Shown here piece after piece: positions 41,286 to 52,826 of a DNA stretch of 64,000 bases; position 1 is the stretch's first letter; every line of letters begins with the position of its first letter. Source of the stretch: Glomus cerebriforme (Eukaryota; Glomeromycota; Glomeromycetes; Glomerales; Glomeraceae); NCBI GenBank assembly GCA_003550305.1, contig QKYT01000072.1, positions 153,089 through 217,088 of the forward strand, written 5' to 3'. Position numbers and translations under genes: made by a program. Below the pieces are notes generated by a model. It saw only the letters and a program-made list of their open reading frames with translations. It was not told the origin of the DNA and searched no databases.

Positions 41286-43093
41286 CTAAGCTGCGAAACT
41301 TACGTTTCTAACTTCCAAAAACCCAAATTTCAAGGAACAAACTGAATCTACAAAAAAAAAAGAAAAACATTCGGTTAGAACATTTCTAATAAAGAAAAAA
41401 AATGAAAAAATGAAATTTTGTAACGAAATATTCGTTACAAAATTTACGTTTTGGTTTCCCAAATCCAGAAGCAAACCTACAAAAAAAGAAACATTCAGTT
41501 AGAACGTTTCTATACAAAGAAAAAAAAATGAAAAACGAAGTTTGTAACAAAATGAACGTTACGAAACTTACGTTTCCGTTTACGTTTTCAGAGCCGAATT
41601 TACAAAAAGAAAAGAAACGTTCAGTTAGAACGTTTCTATACAAAGAAAGAAAAAACAAAAAAATGAAGTTCATAACAAAATAATTCGTTACGAAACTTAC
41701 GTTTCTTTTCTAATTCTGAATTCCCAGAGCCGAATCTACAAAAGAAAAGAAGAAACGTTCAGTTAGAACATTTCTTAAAGAAAAAAACCAAAAAAAAATG
41801 AAGTTTTGTAATGAAATGAATGTTACAAAACTTATGTTTTCAATCCCAATTCACAGAAGTAAACCTACAAAAAAAGAAGAAACGTTCAGTTAGAACGTTT
41901 CTTAAAAAAAAAAATGAAGTTTCGTTATGAAACTTACATTCCGAAAAGAAAGTTTCGAAGTTTTAACTTCGAAATTTACTAGATTTCCAAGCCGAAATCG
42001 AAAAAAAACCCAATCCTACAAAAAAAAAATGAAAAAAAAAGAAACATTAGTACCATTTCTACTAACGATTCTTTAAGTAAATGCATCAGATAGGAATTTC
42101 GCGAAGAAACTTCCATACCTGAAANGAAATCCAAGAACCTANAAGAAGAAAAAAGAAGAAACGTTAGAAACGTTTCTATTTAAAAAAAAACAAAAAAAAA
42201 AGAATGGTAAGTTTCGTTACGAAACTTACCATTTCCTAATTCCAAGTGCTGAACCGAAGAAGAGTCTACAAGAAAAGAAAAAGAACTGTTAGAAAACGTT
42301 TCTAAAAAAAAGAAAAAAAAATGGTAAGTTTCATGAAGAAACTTACCGTTCTTCAATTTCACGTACTAATCTGAAAGCTAAGAGAACCTACAAGAGAAAG
42401 AAATGTTAGAAACGTTTCTAATAAAAGAAACCCAAAAAAACACGGTAAGTTTCCCAAAGAAACTTGAGAAACTTACCATTTCTGATTCCAGTATCGAACC
42501 GAAAGCATAGAGAAGCTACAAGAAAAGAAAAGAAAAAACGTTAGAAACGTTTTTTTAAAAAAATGAAAAAAATGATAAGTTTTACGAAGAAACTTACCAT
42601 TTTCCCTTTCTAGTCCAGACCGAAGAGCTTGGAGAACCTACAATAATAAAAAAAGAAACGTTAATAAGCATTTCTAAAAAAACAAAAAAAAATAGTAAGT
42701 TTCGTGAAGAAACTTACCATTTCCGATTTCAGTATCAAACCGAATGCACAGAGAACCTACAAGAAAAGAAAAGAAGAAACGTTAGAAACGTTTCTTTAAA
42801 AAAAAAATGAAAAAAATAATAAGTTTCGCGAAGAAACTTACCGTTTTCCCTCCCATTCCAAACCGAAGAGCTTGAAGAACCTACAAGAAAAAAAAGAAAC
42901 GTTAATAAGCATTTCTAAAAAAAAAACAAAAAAAAAACCCCATAAGTTTCACGAAGAAACTTACCGGCTTCCACTTTCCAGTATCGGACCAAGAGACCTA
43001 CAAAAGAAAAAAAGAAGAAATGTTAGAAACGTTTCTTTAAAAAAAAATGAAAAAAATAGTAAGTTTTATGAAGAAACTTACTGTTTCTCAATT
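41286..43093 (-). repeat. Tandem mini-exon/intron array with splice-site hairpins, minus strand
   Basis: About 15 units of 115-130 bp. Read on the minus strand each unit has an acceptor (TTTTCTTGTAG or similar), a mini-exon of 36-40 nt, then a donor GTAAGTTTC. The donor is followed within a few bases by its own complement (GAAACTTACC), so the donor lies in a hairpin, for example GGTAAGTTTC/GAAACTTACC at about 42209-42233. The branch-point-like TTCTAAC sits in a second palindrome (AGAAACGTTTCT). Several mini-exons are 39 nt and differ mainly by substitutions, e.g. at 42488-42514, 42724-42760 and 42845-42881. The right half is the better conserved; the left half (41290-42000) is diverged. The encoded peptide is not one I recognise. 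Confidence 0.6.
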
Positions 43094-43156
43094 TTCAGAA
43101 CCAAGTTCAAATGGTGATTAAAACTGATTTAAGGTTTTTAAATTTTTATTTAAACT

Positions 43157-43281
43157 AATAAACTGCGGCTGCGGCTTAATTGATAAGTGCGGCGCGCAGT
43201 TATTTTTTTTAAAATAAACTGCGGCTGCGGCTTAATTGATAAGTGCGGCGCGCAGTTATTATTTTTAAAATAAACTGCAGC
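43157..43281. repeat. 56-bp G+C-rich tandem repeat, two copies plus a partial
   Basis: AATAAACTGCGGCTGCGGCT starts the copies at 43157 and 43213, and a truncated copy starts at 43269. Each unit has inverted arms AACTGCG and CGCAGTT and so can form a hairpin. The units are far more G+C-rich than the surroundings and lie just upstream (in the minus-strand sense) of the mini-exon array. Confidence 0.8.
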
Positions 43282-43380
43282 TCATATCATGTGATACACG
43301 TGATAAAAAAAAGTATATAATGAGCCTTTTTTCATTTTTTTTTTCTTTTTCAACTTGAATTTTTTTTTAATTAATCTTGC

Positions 43381-43490
43381 GAAAAGCCCCTCCTCTATGG
43401 ATGGGTAGAGGTCATTAGTATCTACAGGGGAAGAGCCATTACTGCTTTCTCCGCCCATTCATAGTGACAAAAAAAGGATGTATCAGTAGT
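43381..43490. other. Potentially structured G+C-rich segment
   Basis: CCCCT (43387-43391) can pair with AGGGG (43426-43430). CCTCT (43392-43396) can pair with AGAGG (43407-43411). An alternative pairing joins CTATGGATGGG (43395-43405) with CCCATTCATAG (about 43454-43464). This may be a structured RNA or simply the end of a repeat. No known RNA family was recognised. Confidence 0.3.
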
Positions 43491-43638
43491 AAAATATTTT
43501 TAAAAAAAAAAAATTTTCAAAACTAATCAGACGCTTTTGGCCTGAATTATTTTCGAATTTGGCCAGAATTATGTTTAATGTTGGCCAATATAATAATCTG
43601 GACCCCGATTTTAAAGATTTTTAATAAATTTAATAAAA

Positions 43639-44553
43639 GGGAAAATTTATTTCTCACCCCAGGGTGAGATTAATATTACTCACCCCCTGATCACGTTTCC
43701 ATTTTTGGCATCACCCTTAAACAATGTTTATTTGTTTATCATTCTAATAATAAACTTTTCAAATCTTTTTCTCCTTTCTTTCTTTTCTTTCTTTTTGTTT
43801 TAAAAATTTATTTTAGAAGTTTTCATTAATTAATAAAGCTAAATATTTTTTCAATAGTGGTTTAGAACTTGTGTAAAATTTTATCATAAAGTTATATTTT
43901 ATAATTTCAACAAACGCGCTTTTCATATTGTATAGAGATTTCACAACACAATTTTGTTATTTTAGTTAAACTAAATAGATGAAAAATACTTAAAATAATT
44001 GTTCAGCAGGTATGGAAATAATTGCATATTAATTTTCATAAGGCTAGCTCAAGTGGTTGTGGAGTTATGAATTTTTTTGTAAAAATACTTAAACGCATTT
44101 TGTTTTTTTACTTTCAAGTGTAATTTCAACACTTTGGCCAAAGAAAACAGCTAAGGAAGCTTAAGTAAAGTTATTCAGCAGGTATGGAAATAATTGCATA
44201 TTAATTTTCATGAGGCTAGCTCAAGTGGTTATGGAGTTATGAATTTTTTTGTAAAAATACTTTTAAAAACGCGTTTTATTTTTTTTACTTTCAAGCGTAA
44301 TTTGAATACTTTGGCCAAAGAAAATAAGTAAAGGAAGCTTAAGTAAAGTTGTTCAGCAGGCATGGAAATAATTGCATATTAATTTTCATGAGGNTAGTTC
44401 AAGTGGTTATGGANTTATGAATTTTTTTGTAATAATATTAAAGATGCGTTTTTGGAAAAAATTTAAAATACAATCAACATTATATATCATTATATGATCA
44501 CGTGACGGGATGAGGAATATTGATCTCACCTGGGGTGAGGAATAAATTTTCTC
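43639..44553. mobile_element. 915-bp TIR element with 9-bp target duplication
   Basis: The terminal inverted repeats of about 60 bp are near-perfect: GGGAAAATTTATTTCTCACC at the left, and the complement GAGAAAATTTATTCCTCACC at the right. TTAATAAAA flanks both ends (43630-43638 and 44554-44562), giving a 9-bp target-site duplication. Long TIRs with a 9-bp duplication fit Mutator-like elements (established knowledge). No transposase is encoded, so it is non-autonomous. The interior holds a tandem repeat of about 172-178 bp. Confidence 0.88.
44002..44440. repeat. ~175-bp tandem repeat inside the TIR element
   Basis: Copies begin with TTCAGCAGGTATGGAAATAA at 44002, 44174 and 44352; the third is truncated at about 44440. 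Spacings are 172 and 178 bp. Two N bases (44394, 44414) fall in the third copy, suggesting collapsed or ambiguous reads. Confidence 0.9.
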
Positions 44554-44779
44554 TTAATAAAATTTTAATAAAAAAATTATTTTTTAATATATTTGTAAAT
44601 TTAAAATAAATAAAATTTTAATTATATAATAACTATTTATATTATATTAAAAAAATATTAAGTGGTATTGATATATGGGTGTTGTGCAACAGTATATAAT
44701 GTGTTTAACAACTGTTGGTATAGAAAAATATGTATATTAACTGCATGTATTGATAAACTCCAGTATACAGGTGTTTTAC

Positions 44780-44935
44780 GACATGTTGAACAACTGGTAG
44801 TGTTAATCAACACGTTTTTTGGTGTATATCAACACCTCCAAAACTTCCTGATGCTATCAATATTAATATTAGAAAGATGATATTTATACCATTCAATTCA
44901 TCTCAATAAGAGGATTCGAATGGTATAAATTTTAA
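44780..44935 (-). repeat. Right inverted end around the minus-strand array
   Basis: On the minus strand this reads in the same order as 40729-40960: ATACCATTCGAATCCTCTTA, CATCAGGAAGTTTTGGAGG and CACCAAAAAACGTGTTG. It also contains its own hairpin (ATTTATACCATTC ... GAATGGTATAAAT, about 44889-44932), a motif found again at 58179-58220. Confidence 0.5.
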
Positions 44936-46130
44936 CAAAATCTAATTACTAGATNTCGAGTAATTTGCAATTTTGTATTTTATATAAATCACATGATTGG
45001 TATTACTGTGCAATTCAAAATTCTGCAATATTGCAAATTTGGTGCAGTATTATCTTATCTTTAGCAGATTTTTTCATATTATCTTTAGCAATTTAAAGTT
45101 TTTTTTTAATATTGACTTAGCAAATTTTTTCTCATTTAAATTTCAAAAATAAATATTTTACTATATATAATTATTAGTTTTAAAATTCTGTATATATTCC
45201 ATATTTATTATTACATATAATTATTATAGTTTTTATGAATTCCGTATACATCAGATTTTTAATAAAATCACAAAACATGAAATTTGTATAAAATATACAG
45301 AATTATGATACAAAAATTGTAAAAATATATACAAAACATATCATTTCTATTTATTTCTTATAGGGATAATAATAATATATTTCTTTCTTCAGAATTGGAT
45401 TATTTTGATTATGATAGATATACTATTTATTCTACTGATAATAATTTAGCAAAATGGCCTTTAGTATCACTATTTATTTCTAATTTAGAATTACTAATCT
45501 TTTTAGATAAAAACAATATATTTACTAATAAATAATCTATAGTTTATTATATATATAGAAATTTTAAAATTCAATAATAAAAGAGTTCAAATTATTTTAC
45601 AATAATTATATATATATACAAAGTAAAATAAGTGAAAAAATAATAATAAAATAATTGGTATAAATTTTATATATACAAAAAACTGGATCAACATTTTTAT
45701 AAAATTTTCAATCTGATTATTAAATTGGATTAAAACTGGTTTACTTGATATAGTAATGGTTATATAGAAGGTAAATAGCAGGTAGATCTGAAAATAAATT
45801 CAAATTTTTAAGAAGCAATTNAAATAATTTGTTTAATTACTTTAATAAAATAAATAAATAAATAACATATAACTTTATAAAGTTTTTTAAAAATTAAAAA
45901 AATAAGCAGTTCTTGCTAATATCTATCTAGATTCTTTTATTCTAAATTCTAATTATAATTTCAAATTTCAAAAATCTACCTTTATGAGTTTATGACATTA
46001 TTNTTTAACTGTTAATTCTTTATTAAAATATTAAAATAAAATTCAAATATTAACAGTAATCAGTTAAAAAATAAGAATCACTTTTATTTGATAAAGTAAT
46101 GGACCAATGAAAATTAATTAACAGGATGAA
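44936..46130. other. A+T-rich region without recognised gene
   Basis: No coding region was recognised. There are short (AT)n tracts and single N bases near 44956, 45821 and 46003. Confidence 0.5.
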
Positions 46131-46139
46131 TCATATTAA

Positions 46140-48310
46140 AATTGGATAAATTTTTCTTCAAAAACATAATCTTTTTGAATAGTTTTGGGTTCATTCTCGT
46201 TCTTTTATTGGTTAATAAGTTCCCTACATTAGAAAATAGACGTTTGCTGGCAGTTGAAGTTGCCAAAACTGCTAGGTATTTTTGAGTAAGGTCACTTGAA
46301 ATAGAAAAATTTGCCTTTTTTTCACTTCATCACATGAGAGGATTCAAATCTAGGGCAATTTCTGGTAGCTGAAGATATTCTTCAACTTCATTAATAACAA
46401 CTACATTAGATTTGGAGAGTCGTGCCATTAAAGTCTTCCTTTTTGTTGAAGATTTTGATTAAGTTATTGATTGAGTAATGGTTTGGTTATTTTGATGACT
46501 TGCCTTTTCATTATTGAACAATTCTTGTAAATGAAGTTTGGTGCTGATTTATTGAGCTTCTAGAGCAAAATCCAACCTTTTAATTCTAGGATCAAGTATA
46601 AAGAGAATTAGATTTTCAGTAATAAGGATCAGATAGTATTCTTTTATATTTTTATGTAATTTTGATTTGACTTCATTTAGCAAATCAAAAGTATTTATTG
46701 GTTCATTTATTTTATTATTTTATGTGCCTTTTTTTCAGCATCATTATTTCCGAATGCATCATTCTCATCTTCATTAAAATCTTGATTGTATGATAAATTA
46801 ATTGTTACTGTTTTAAGAATCTCTATTAACATCAGTATATGCATACTATTCATCACATATTTACTTTCCTCCAAGTCTTCAGTCATACTAGCAAATATTA
46901 ATAGTACCTCCATTAAGTCGGCAATAAAATCCCATTTGTCATCAGTAATCATTATCTGTTTTAATCNTTTTGCGTCCTTTTTTGAATTCAAGTCTGTATT
47001 ATATAATAGAATATTCACTAAAATCTTTATCCATTCTTTTAAATATAGCAAATGAATCCATGTGAGATAACTAGAATTCTAGCGTATCGATATGTCATTA
47101 ATTGGATAGAGATATTTGGCCATATCTTTTGCATTCTATAATATTAATCAAAAAAATAAATTATATTAATCAAAATTATTAGAATATAGAAATTAGAAAT
47201 AATAAAATAAACTATTAGTATTTACGATTGTTTCTTTTTCGGCTTCGTCTAAATTTTCATCGATTTCATCATTCGGATTCGGATATTTCTTTTGTATGTC
47301 CTCCAAATGTTCAGATTGTTTAGGCCACATAAAAAATTTGATTAGCCATTTAACTTAGCAAATTAAAGTTTTAACTAAAGCTAATGCTTTTCTAACTATA
47401 AGTTGGAGAGTGTAGGCATTATACCCTTGCCATCTAACATTATTCATATTTGCGATCACTTTTTTCATGTTAGAAGCATTATTTGTAGTGATCGTAAAAA
47501 CTTTTTTGCATAAATTCCATTCATTGAACGTTTTTTCCAGACTTTTTGTGATATGTTGAGCAGTATGAGGGTACCTAATGTACAGTAATTAACTGTTAAA
47601 GTAATTTCATTAAGATTAAATTTTGCATTAATATAAGAATAAGTTATACTGATATATTCTTATCCATTTTGAGTGATCTACATATCAGTGGTTATTGAGA
47701 CACTTTACATTAATCTTAATTTTTTTGATTATTGTAAGCAATATAAAATTATAAGCCTTATAAATGACTTTTTTAATGCTTTTTTTGTCTATCATTATAA
47801 AACCTGAATTTAATTCATTAATCAATCGTCAGAATGGAAAACTTTGGACTACATATAACGGCTAAAGATCTTTAATGATCCAATCTGTTAAGAATTAATA
47901 AAGTTCACGTTAATGACTTTCTTTGTATCTATGAGCTTTAATGACAGTAGGAAGAGTTATTTGTTTCTATATAAAAAGAGAAATTTTTTAATTTAAGTTT
48001 ATTTAAGTATTTTATAAAAAAAAAAAAAAATAAGAAAGAAAAATATTTACCTTATCTATTTTTCCTTCTTTTGATATATCATATATAACAAATGGTTTAT
48101 AGTATTTCCTGTTGATCCATCATTAATATAAATAACTTCACATATATTTCCTTTAGCATTAGTAAGTTTATATCTTTTTCATAGTTCTTCTTTATCACTT
48201 GCTTTTTCATTAATGTCTACTTCTTCAAAATAATTTCAAGTCCAGCTTCTTTTTTTCAGCTACTTTTTGCTTTCATTTTTGGATGTCTACAAGGATTAGG
48301 TTGATCTTAT
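46140..48310 (-). pseudogene. Decayed hAT-family transposase
   Basis: Read on the minus strand, fragments in different frames follow the order of a hAT (BED-type) transposase. A basic N-terminal remnant is at about 48250-48310 (PCRHPKMKAKSS). The RNase-H-like core has TNNASNMKKVIANMNNVRWQ and YTLQLIV near 47400-47520. The middle, DKWDFIADLMEVLLIFASMT, runs near 46900-46960. The C-terminal hAT dimerisation domain (EEYLQLPEIALDLNPL, KYLAVLATSTASKRLFS, LTNKRTRMNPKLF) is at about 46170-46400. Stops and frameshifts interrupt it throughout. No clear TIRs or 8-bp duplication were found. Confidence 0.85.
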
Positions 48311-51154
48311 TCTATATGATCTTATCTTATATTACCTATTTCAGTAATCTTACTCATAATAATATGATTGCATAATGTAAAACAAAATTATAGAAATAAT
48401 AAATTAAATACAATGTATTATGTATGTAGAAATATAGAATATATTGTATAATTTGTATTTGTGTAATATAAAACAAATTACAGATGGTGATTGCTAATAG
48501 CATGACCAGCTGACGGTTGACTTGTGACTGCATGACAGATTGTCATCAATTTAGATCAACCAGATATTTAATATATTTATCAGATCTAACCAGTTTAATA
48601 TCCAGATGACAATCTGTTATTTCAAATTTCAAACCAGATATCTGATAATCTAGATTGATAGCAGATATCTATTATTATTGATTTATGGTTCTGAACATTA
48701 TTTCAATATAATCAAATGACCTATAACTGGTCATCCAAGTTATATAGGTTATAAAAGGTCATATATTAATACTATCAGAAAATAGATTATCATTCATTAT
48801 GAGAATCCAGATGTATTTGTGATTATTACTAAAAAAGATAAATTTGATTTCAAAGTATTCTGCAATAAAATGAAAGAAGATATGTAAATGTGTAAAATAT
48901 AAATACATAATAAAACTTGAAGAGAACATTTATAAAGAGATAAACATGATAGTACAAAAAAGATTGATAGAAAAGAAGATAATCTGCTATTCTTTTGAAA
49001 AAAAAGAGAATTATAATCTTGTAGCTTGATATTAATAAGAAATGGAAAAAAACAAAAAGTATAATCCAAAAAAATAGTATGCTATAATAATAAGCAAAGT
49101 GTAATTAAAATAAATTTAAGACTATAAATAAAAATAATAGATATTACTATTTAGTTAGGTCTTTTGATAATAAAAACACTCTTATATATGTTACCTCTAT
49201 ATTAAACAGAAAAAGAAATTTACTAGATAAATGAAAAAATACTTGGTATGACTATAGTGAGCTTTTATTTAATGAAATATTAATGTAAATATACTATACT
49301 CTGATTACATATTTTTAAGATAAAAGCTTCTGGCTTCTGCCAATATTTTACATAATGATTATGTAGAAGCCTTTATATTTGAAATATATTTTTTTTACTC
49401 ACATCTTGATTAGGGATGTTAGTTTAGGTTCAGTTTAGATTTAGTTTTTTAAGATTCCAAAAATTAGAATTTAAGAACTCAATTTTTATTAAAGTTCTAA
49501 TAAACCAATTATGATAAGTTCTAAATTTATTTTAAACCAGTTTATAATCAATTCTGAACTGTATTTAAATATATAAATTTGCTTTAAAATTATATAATTA
49601 ATAAAAAAAATTTGCTTTTTTAAAACTTATTTAATTGTTCTTATTTATATAAAATAATTTGATTTTTATTATTTAAAAAAAAAACTTAAAATATCCATCT
49701 CCTATCCTTTTCCTACCTCCCACAGGTCAAATGAAAAAAATCAGATTTTGCCAATTTTAGCTGATGTTTTATATAACCATTATATATAATTAATATATAC
49801 AGTATATATTACTTATAGATTAATTAACTGTTAATTAACTATTAATTAACCAAATTTATAAGTAACAATTATTTTACCAACCCTAGACTCATACTTAGGA
49901 ATGCTAAGTATTATGTTACATTATGTTACATAACTTACGCTATAAGTTACATAGACTTGATGTAATATTACATTTATATGTTTATCAGAATTAAGCTGAT
50001 TTAGCTAGCATTACTCAGTTAAAACCTAATTTTGGCTGAATTATATAATTTATATGAAAGTCATACCCTTCACTTTTTATTTTCATTAAGTATTTCAGAA
50101 ATAGAATTTTTTTGAGATGTGAAATCATATTTATCATGTCCTTATTTGTCATATAGTTAATTTCTTAATGCTATAATGCCAGCCAAAAGTCACATAGAGG
50201 TGGAAAAAGTATGAGCATTTTTATTAAGACAATTTATTTGTTACCACATGCTTTCACGTGTTTGTGCATATTTAATTAATCTTACCCTACAAAAAACTAC
50301 CTTAGCATTACTATGAAAAATTCACATTACATGATATTTACTAATTAAATATGCATGAGCACGTAAAAGCATGTGGCATACCTGTGACAAATAGGGAATG
50401 TCAAATAATTTTTTTCACACAAAAAAATTCTGTTTCTAAAATAAATATAAAAATAGAAGCATGTAAAATCATGTGAAGGGTAACATTAAATATCACTGGT
50501 CATGTAACTATAAATTTTTCATGGTGATGCTGGAAAAGATCACTGCAAAAATCATTATTACATAACCAGTAATGTTTAATGTCATTTAATACGTGACTGA
50601 CAGTATTGCGTTTTTATTAAGTATCTGAAGAACAATTTTTTCGCGTGAAAAAAATTATTTATCATGCATTATTTGTCACAGATACACTATATGATTTCAC
50701 ATGCTCGTGCATATTTAATTAGTAAATATCATGTGATAGTGATTTTTTTATGGTGACAGGACCCTAGATAATTATAATAAAGATCATATGCAAAAAAAGT
50801 ATATAATTTTGTATTTTTAATGGAAAGGTCATATGAAAAATGGGTATTTTAAGAAAAAGTTACATACCAAAATAGAATAACACTAACAATGTTTCAATAT
50901 AAATAGTAAATGAGAAAAATTTATTTTATATTGGATAAATTTATCACAATATCAAATCTTTTAGAAAAATTCATTTTGTGTATGATAAATTTATCACAAT
51001 GTAATAAATTTATCAAATTTACATTATATTATCCATGATAAACTTATCAGAAATTCAATATATTTTACTATTTATTTATACTTCTAAAATGTTAAAATAC
51101 ATATACGTCTTAACTTTTATCTTTTATGTTATTATATACCAATATTAACATAAA
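48311..51154. other. Repeat-rich region without recognised gene
   Basis: Sub-repeats rich in CAGAT and GATATC occur at 48480-48700. A palindromic TTAATTAACTGTTAATTAAC tract is near 49820. A cluster of inverted and direct copies of a TGCATATTTAATTAGTAAAT motif spans 50230-50760. ATAAATTTATCACAAT repeats lie at 50930-51050. No coding sequence was recognised. Confidence 0.5.
50230..50765. repeat. MITE-like cluster of inverted and direct copies
   Basis: The segment ACATGCTTTCACGTG...GTGCATATTTAATTA at about 50245-50278 recurs inverted at 50331-50385 and directly at 50695-50745. A shorter copy (TTTAATTAGTAAATATCAT) lies at about 52742-52760, followed there and at about 50750 by TTTTTTATGGTGA. This suggests nested copies of a short non-autonomous element. 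Limits are approximate. Confidence 0.55.
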
Positions 51155-51376
51155 ATGAATAGTAAAAATCTTGAGCAACTTTTAAACATTAATAAATTTC
51201 TCTCTACAACTTCACCTTCTAATATTCATTCTGTTCAAGCTTATATTTTAACTATTAATATATTTGATAATTTTTCTATTATTTTTAATACTCCTCATGA
51301 AACTATTCCTTTATTAGCTAATATTAATAATGCTGCTGAAAAAATTCTCCACTTGCAACATGACATATTGATTTAA
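51155..51376 (+). CDS. Unrecognised small open frame, possible gene fragment
   Basis: A 73-codon frame begins MNSKNLEQLLNINKFLST. It has more balanced composition than nearby random frames, with regular Ile/Leu spacing that suggests a helical protein. Shortly after its stop, another frame continues similar sequence (ALTQNDGVRSRTLRIN at about 51410-51460), so it may be the front of a frameshifted gene. I do not recognise a family. Confidence 0.25.
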   Translation: MNSKNLEQLLNINKFLSTTSPSNIHSVQAYILTINIFDNFSIIFNTPHETIPLLANINNAAEKILHLQHDILI

Positions 51377-52826
51377 TTCTGAATCTTAACAAAATTAATA
51401 ATCTAGTTGCTTTGACTCAAAATGATGGTGTAAGATCTAGAACTTTAAGAATAAATAGATAGTAAAATAGAAAACATGAAATATTGGAAAGATGTTAAAA
51501 TACTCCAGGTAAAATTATTGATCATTATTAATTATAAATGATAATTAATTAATTAATTCATAATTTATTTAGCTTTGCCAAGCATTAGTGTTGCAAATAT
51601 TACTTTAGAAAATCCTACAAAGTGCGGTAGTTATGTACTTTTAGAATCAAAAATTTATTTCATTCAAATTTTGGCTATGTATTATAAATTATCAAATTAT
51701 TATTTTTATATTCACTTTTTTATGTTTATACAGAGCAAATTTCAAGTATTTTTGGACATTTTCTAACAGATGAACTAAAATATGCTTTTTGCATATTCCT
51801 AGTAATTTTATTATTTATTATTTAGGAAACTGCAAAAATTTCACTGAAAATATGGGATTTTTAATTGTAGGAAAAAAAAAATGACAATCTATAATTTTTT
51901 TAATTCAGTTATAGATAAATTACAATTAATTATTTCTACAGTGCGAATAGTCTATAATCAAAACTTAGAAAAATTAAAATAAAATTTAAACCAATGATCT
52001 GATTTTATTCAAATTAAAAATATGAATATTACATACGAAAAGAAATCATTTTATTAAATAAAAAAAATTCTCAATTTTACAAATTATATAAGCATCATGT
52101 GATATTAATATCATCCAATTAAAAATTAGAATTTTATAAATCATGTGATATTTATTTTATATGCTATTAGGTACATGATGATGTGATTTATATTTTCTAT
52201 GGGAAAAAAAATTTTTTTTTGATATAATATGATTGTCATTAACCATTACAATAAATACAACTAAAAAAAAATAATTACACAAAATTTTATATATTATCAA
52301 TTTTTAGTTAGCCTAATTAAATTACATGCTTTTATAAACGCTATAACTCAGTCAAAATTTAACTTTAAAAAAAATAACTGATAATTTTTAAAGCTTAATG
52401 TTAATATCTATTAAAATTATCAGTTCAAATCTTCAAATTATTATTAAAATTTTTTTTTTTAGAGAATTGAAGTTGACCAATTATTACTATAGATAAGTTT
52501 TGATTATAGACTATCCATACTCAAAGTCTGCTTAATAAATTTAATATAAAATAAAGTTTTCTGACCTGTTTACTAGTAAAAAATAGTATAAAAAAGGATA
52601 TTTTTAGTATAATATAAGGGTCATATGATAAAAATGTATACTGTATCAAAACGGCAAAATTTATGTATATTTTTAATTAGTACTGCGGATGTGACCTCTA
52701 TTAGAATTATCCGGGGTCCTATGGTGACGCAGGGGTAGTTTATTTAATTAGTAAATATCATATGACTGAATTTTTTATGGTGATGCTGTAATTGGTAATA
52801 CGGATCAGGCTTGCGTATCTTGTGTA
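51377..52826. other. A+T-rich spacer
   Basis: A second small open frame (51575-51766) starts PSISVANITLENPTKCGSYV, then becomes Phe/Tyr-rich; it could be a fragment of the same unknown gene. A more mixed patch at 52680-52740 precedes the nuclease-like gene. No other feature was recognised. Confidence 0.4.

Noticed and set aside
41286..43093. CRISPR-like array (palindromic repeats at regular spacing)
   Set aside because: The period is about 120 bp, the repeats diverge, the spacers are homologous to one another, no cas genes are present and the setting is a eukaryotic nucleus. Splice signals explain the pattern better.
48797..49069. 90-codon Phe/Leu/Ser-rich minus-strand open frame
   Set aside because: The composition follows A+T-rich DNA and no family or start context supports it.
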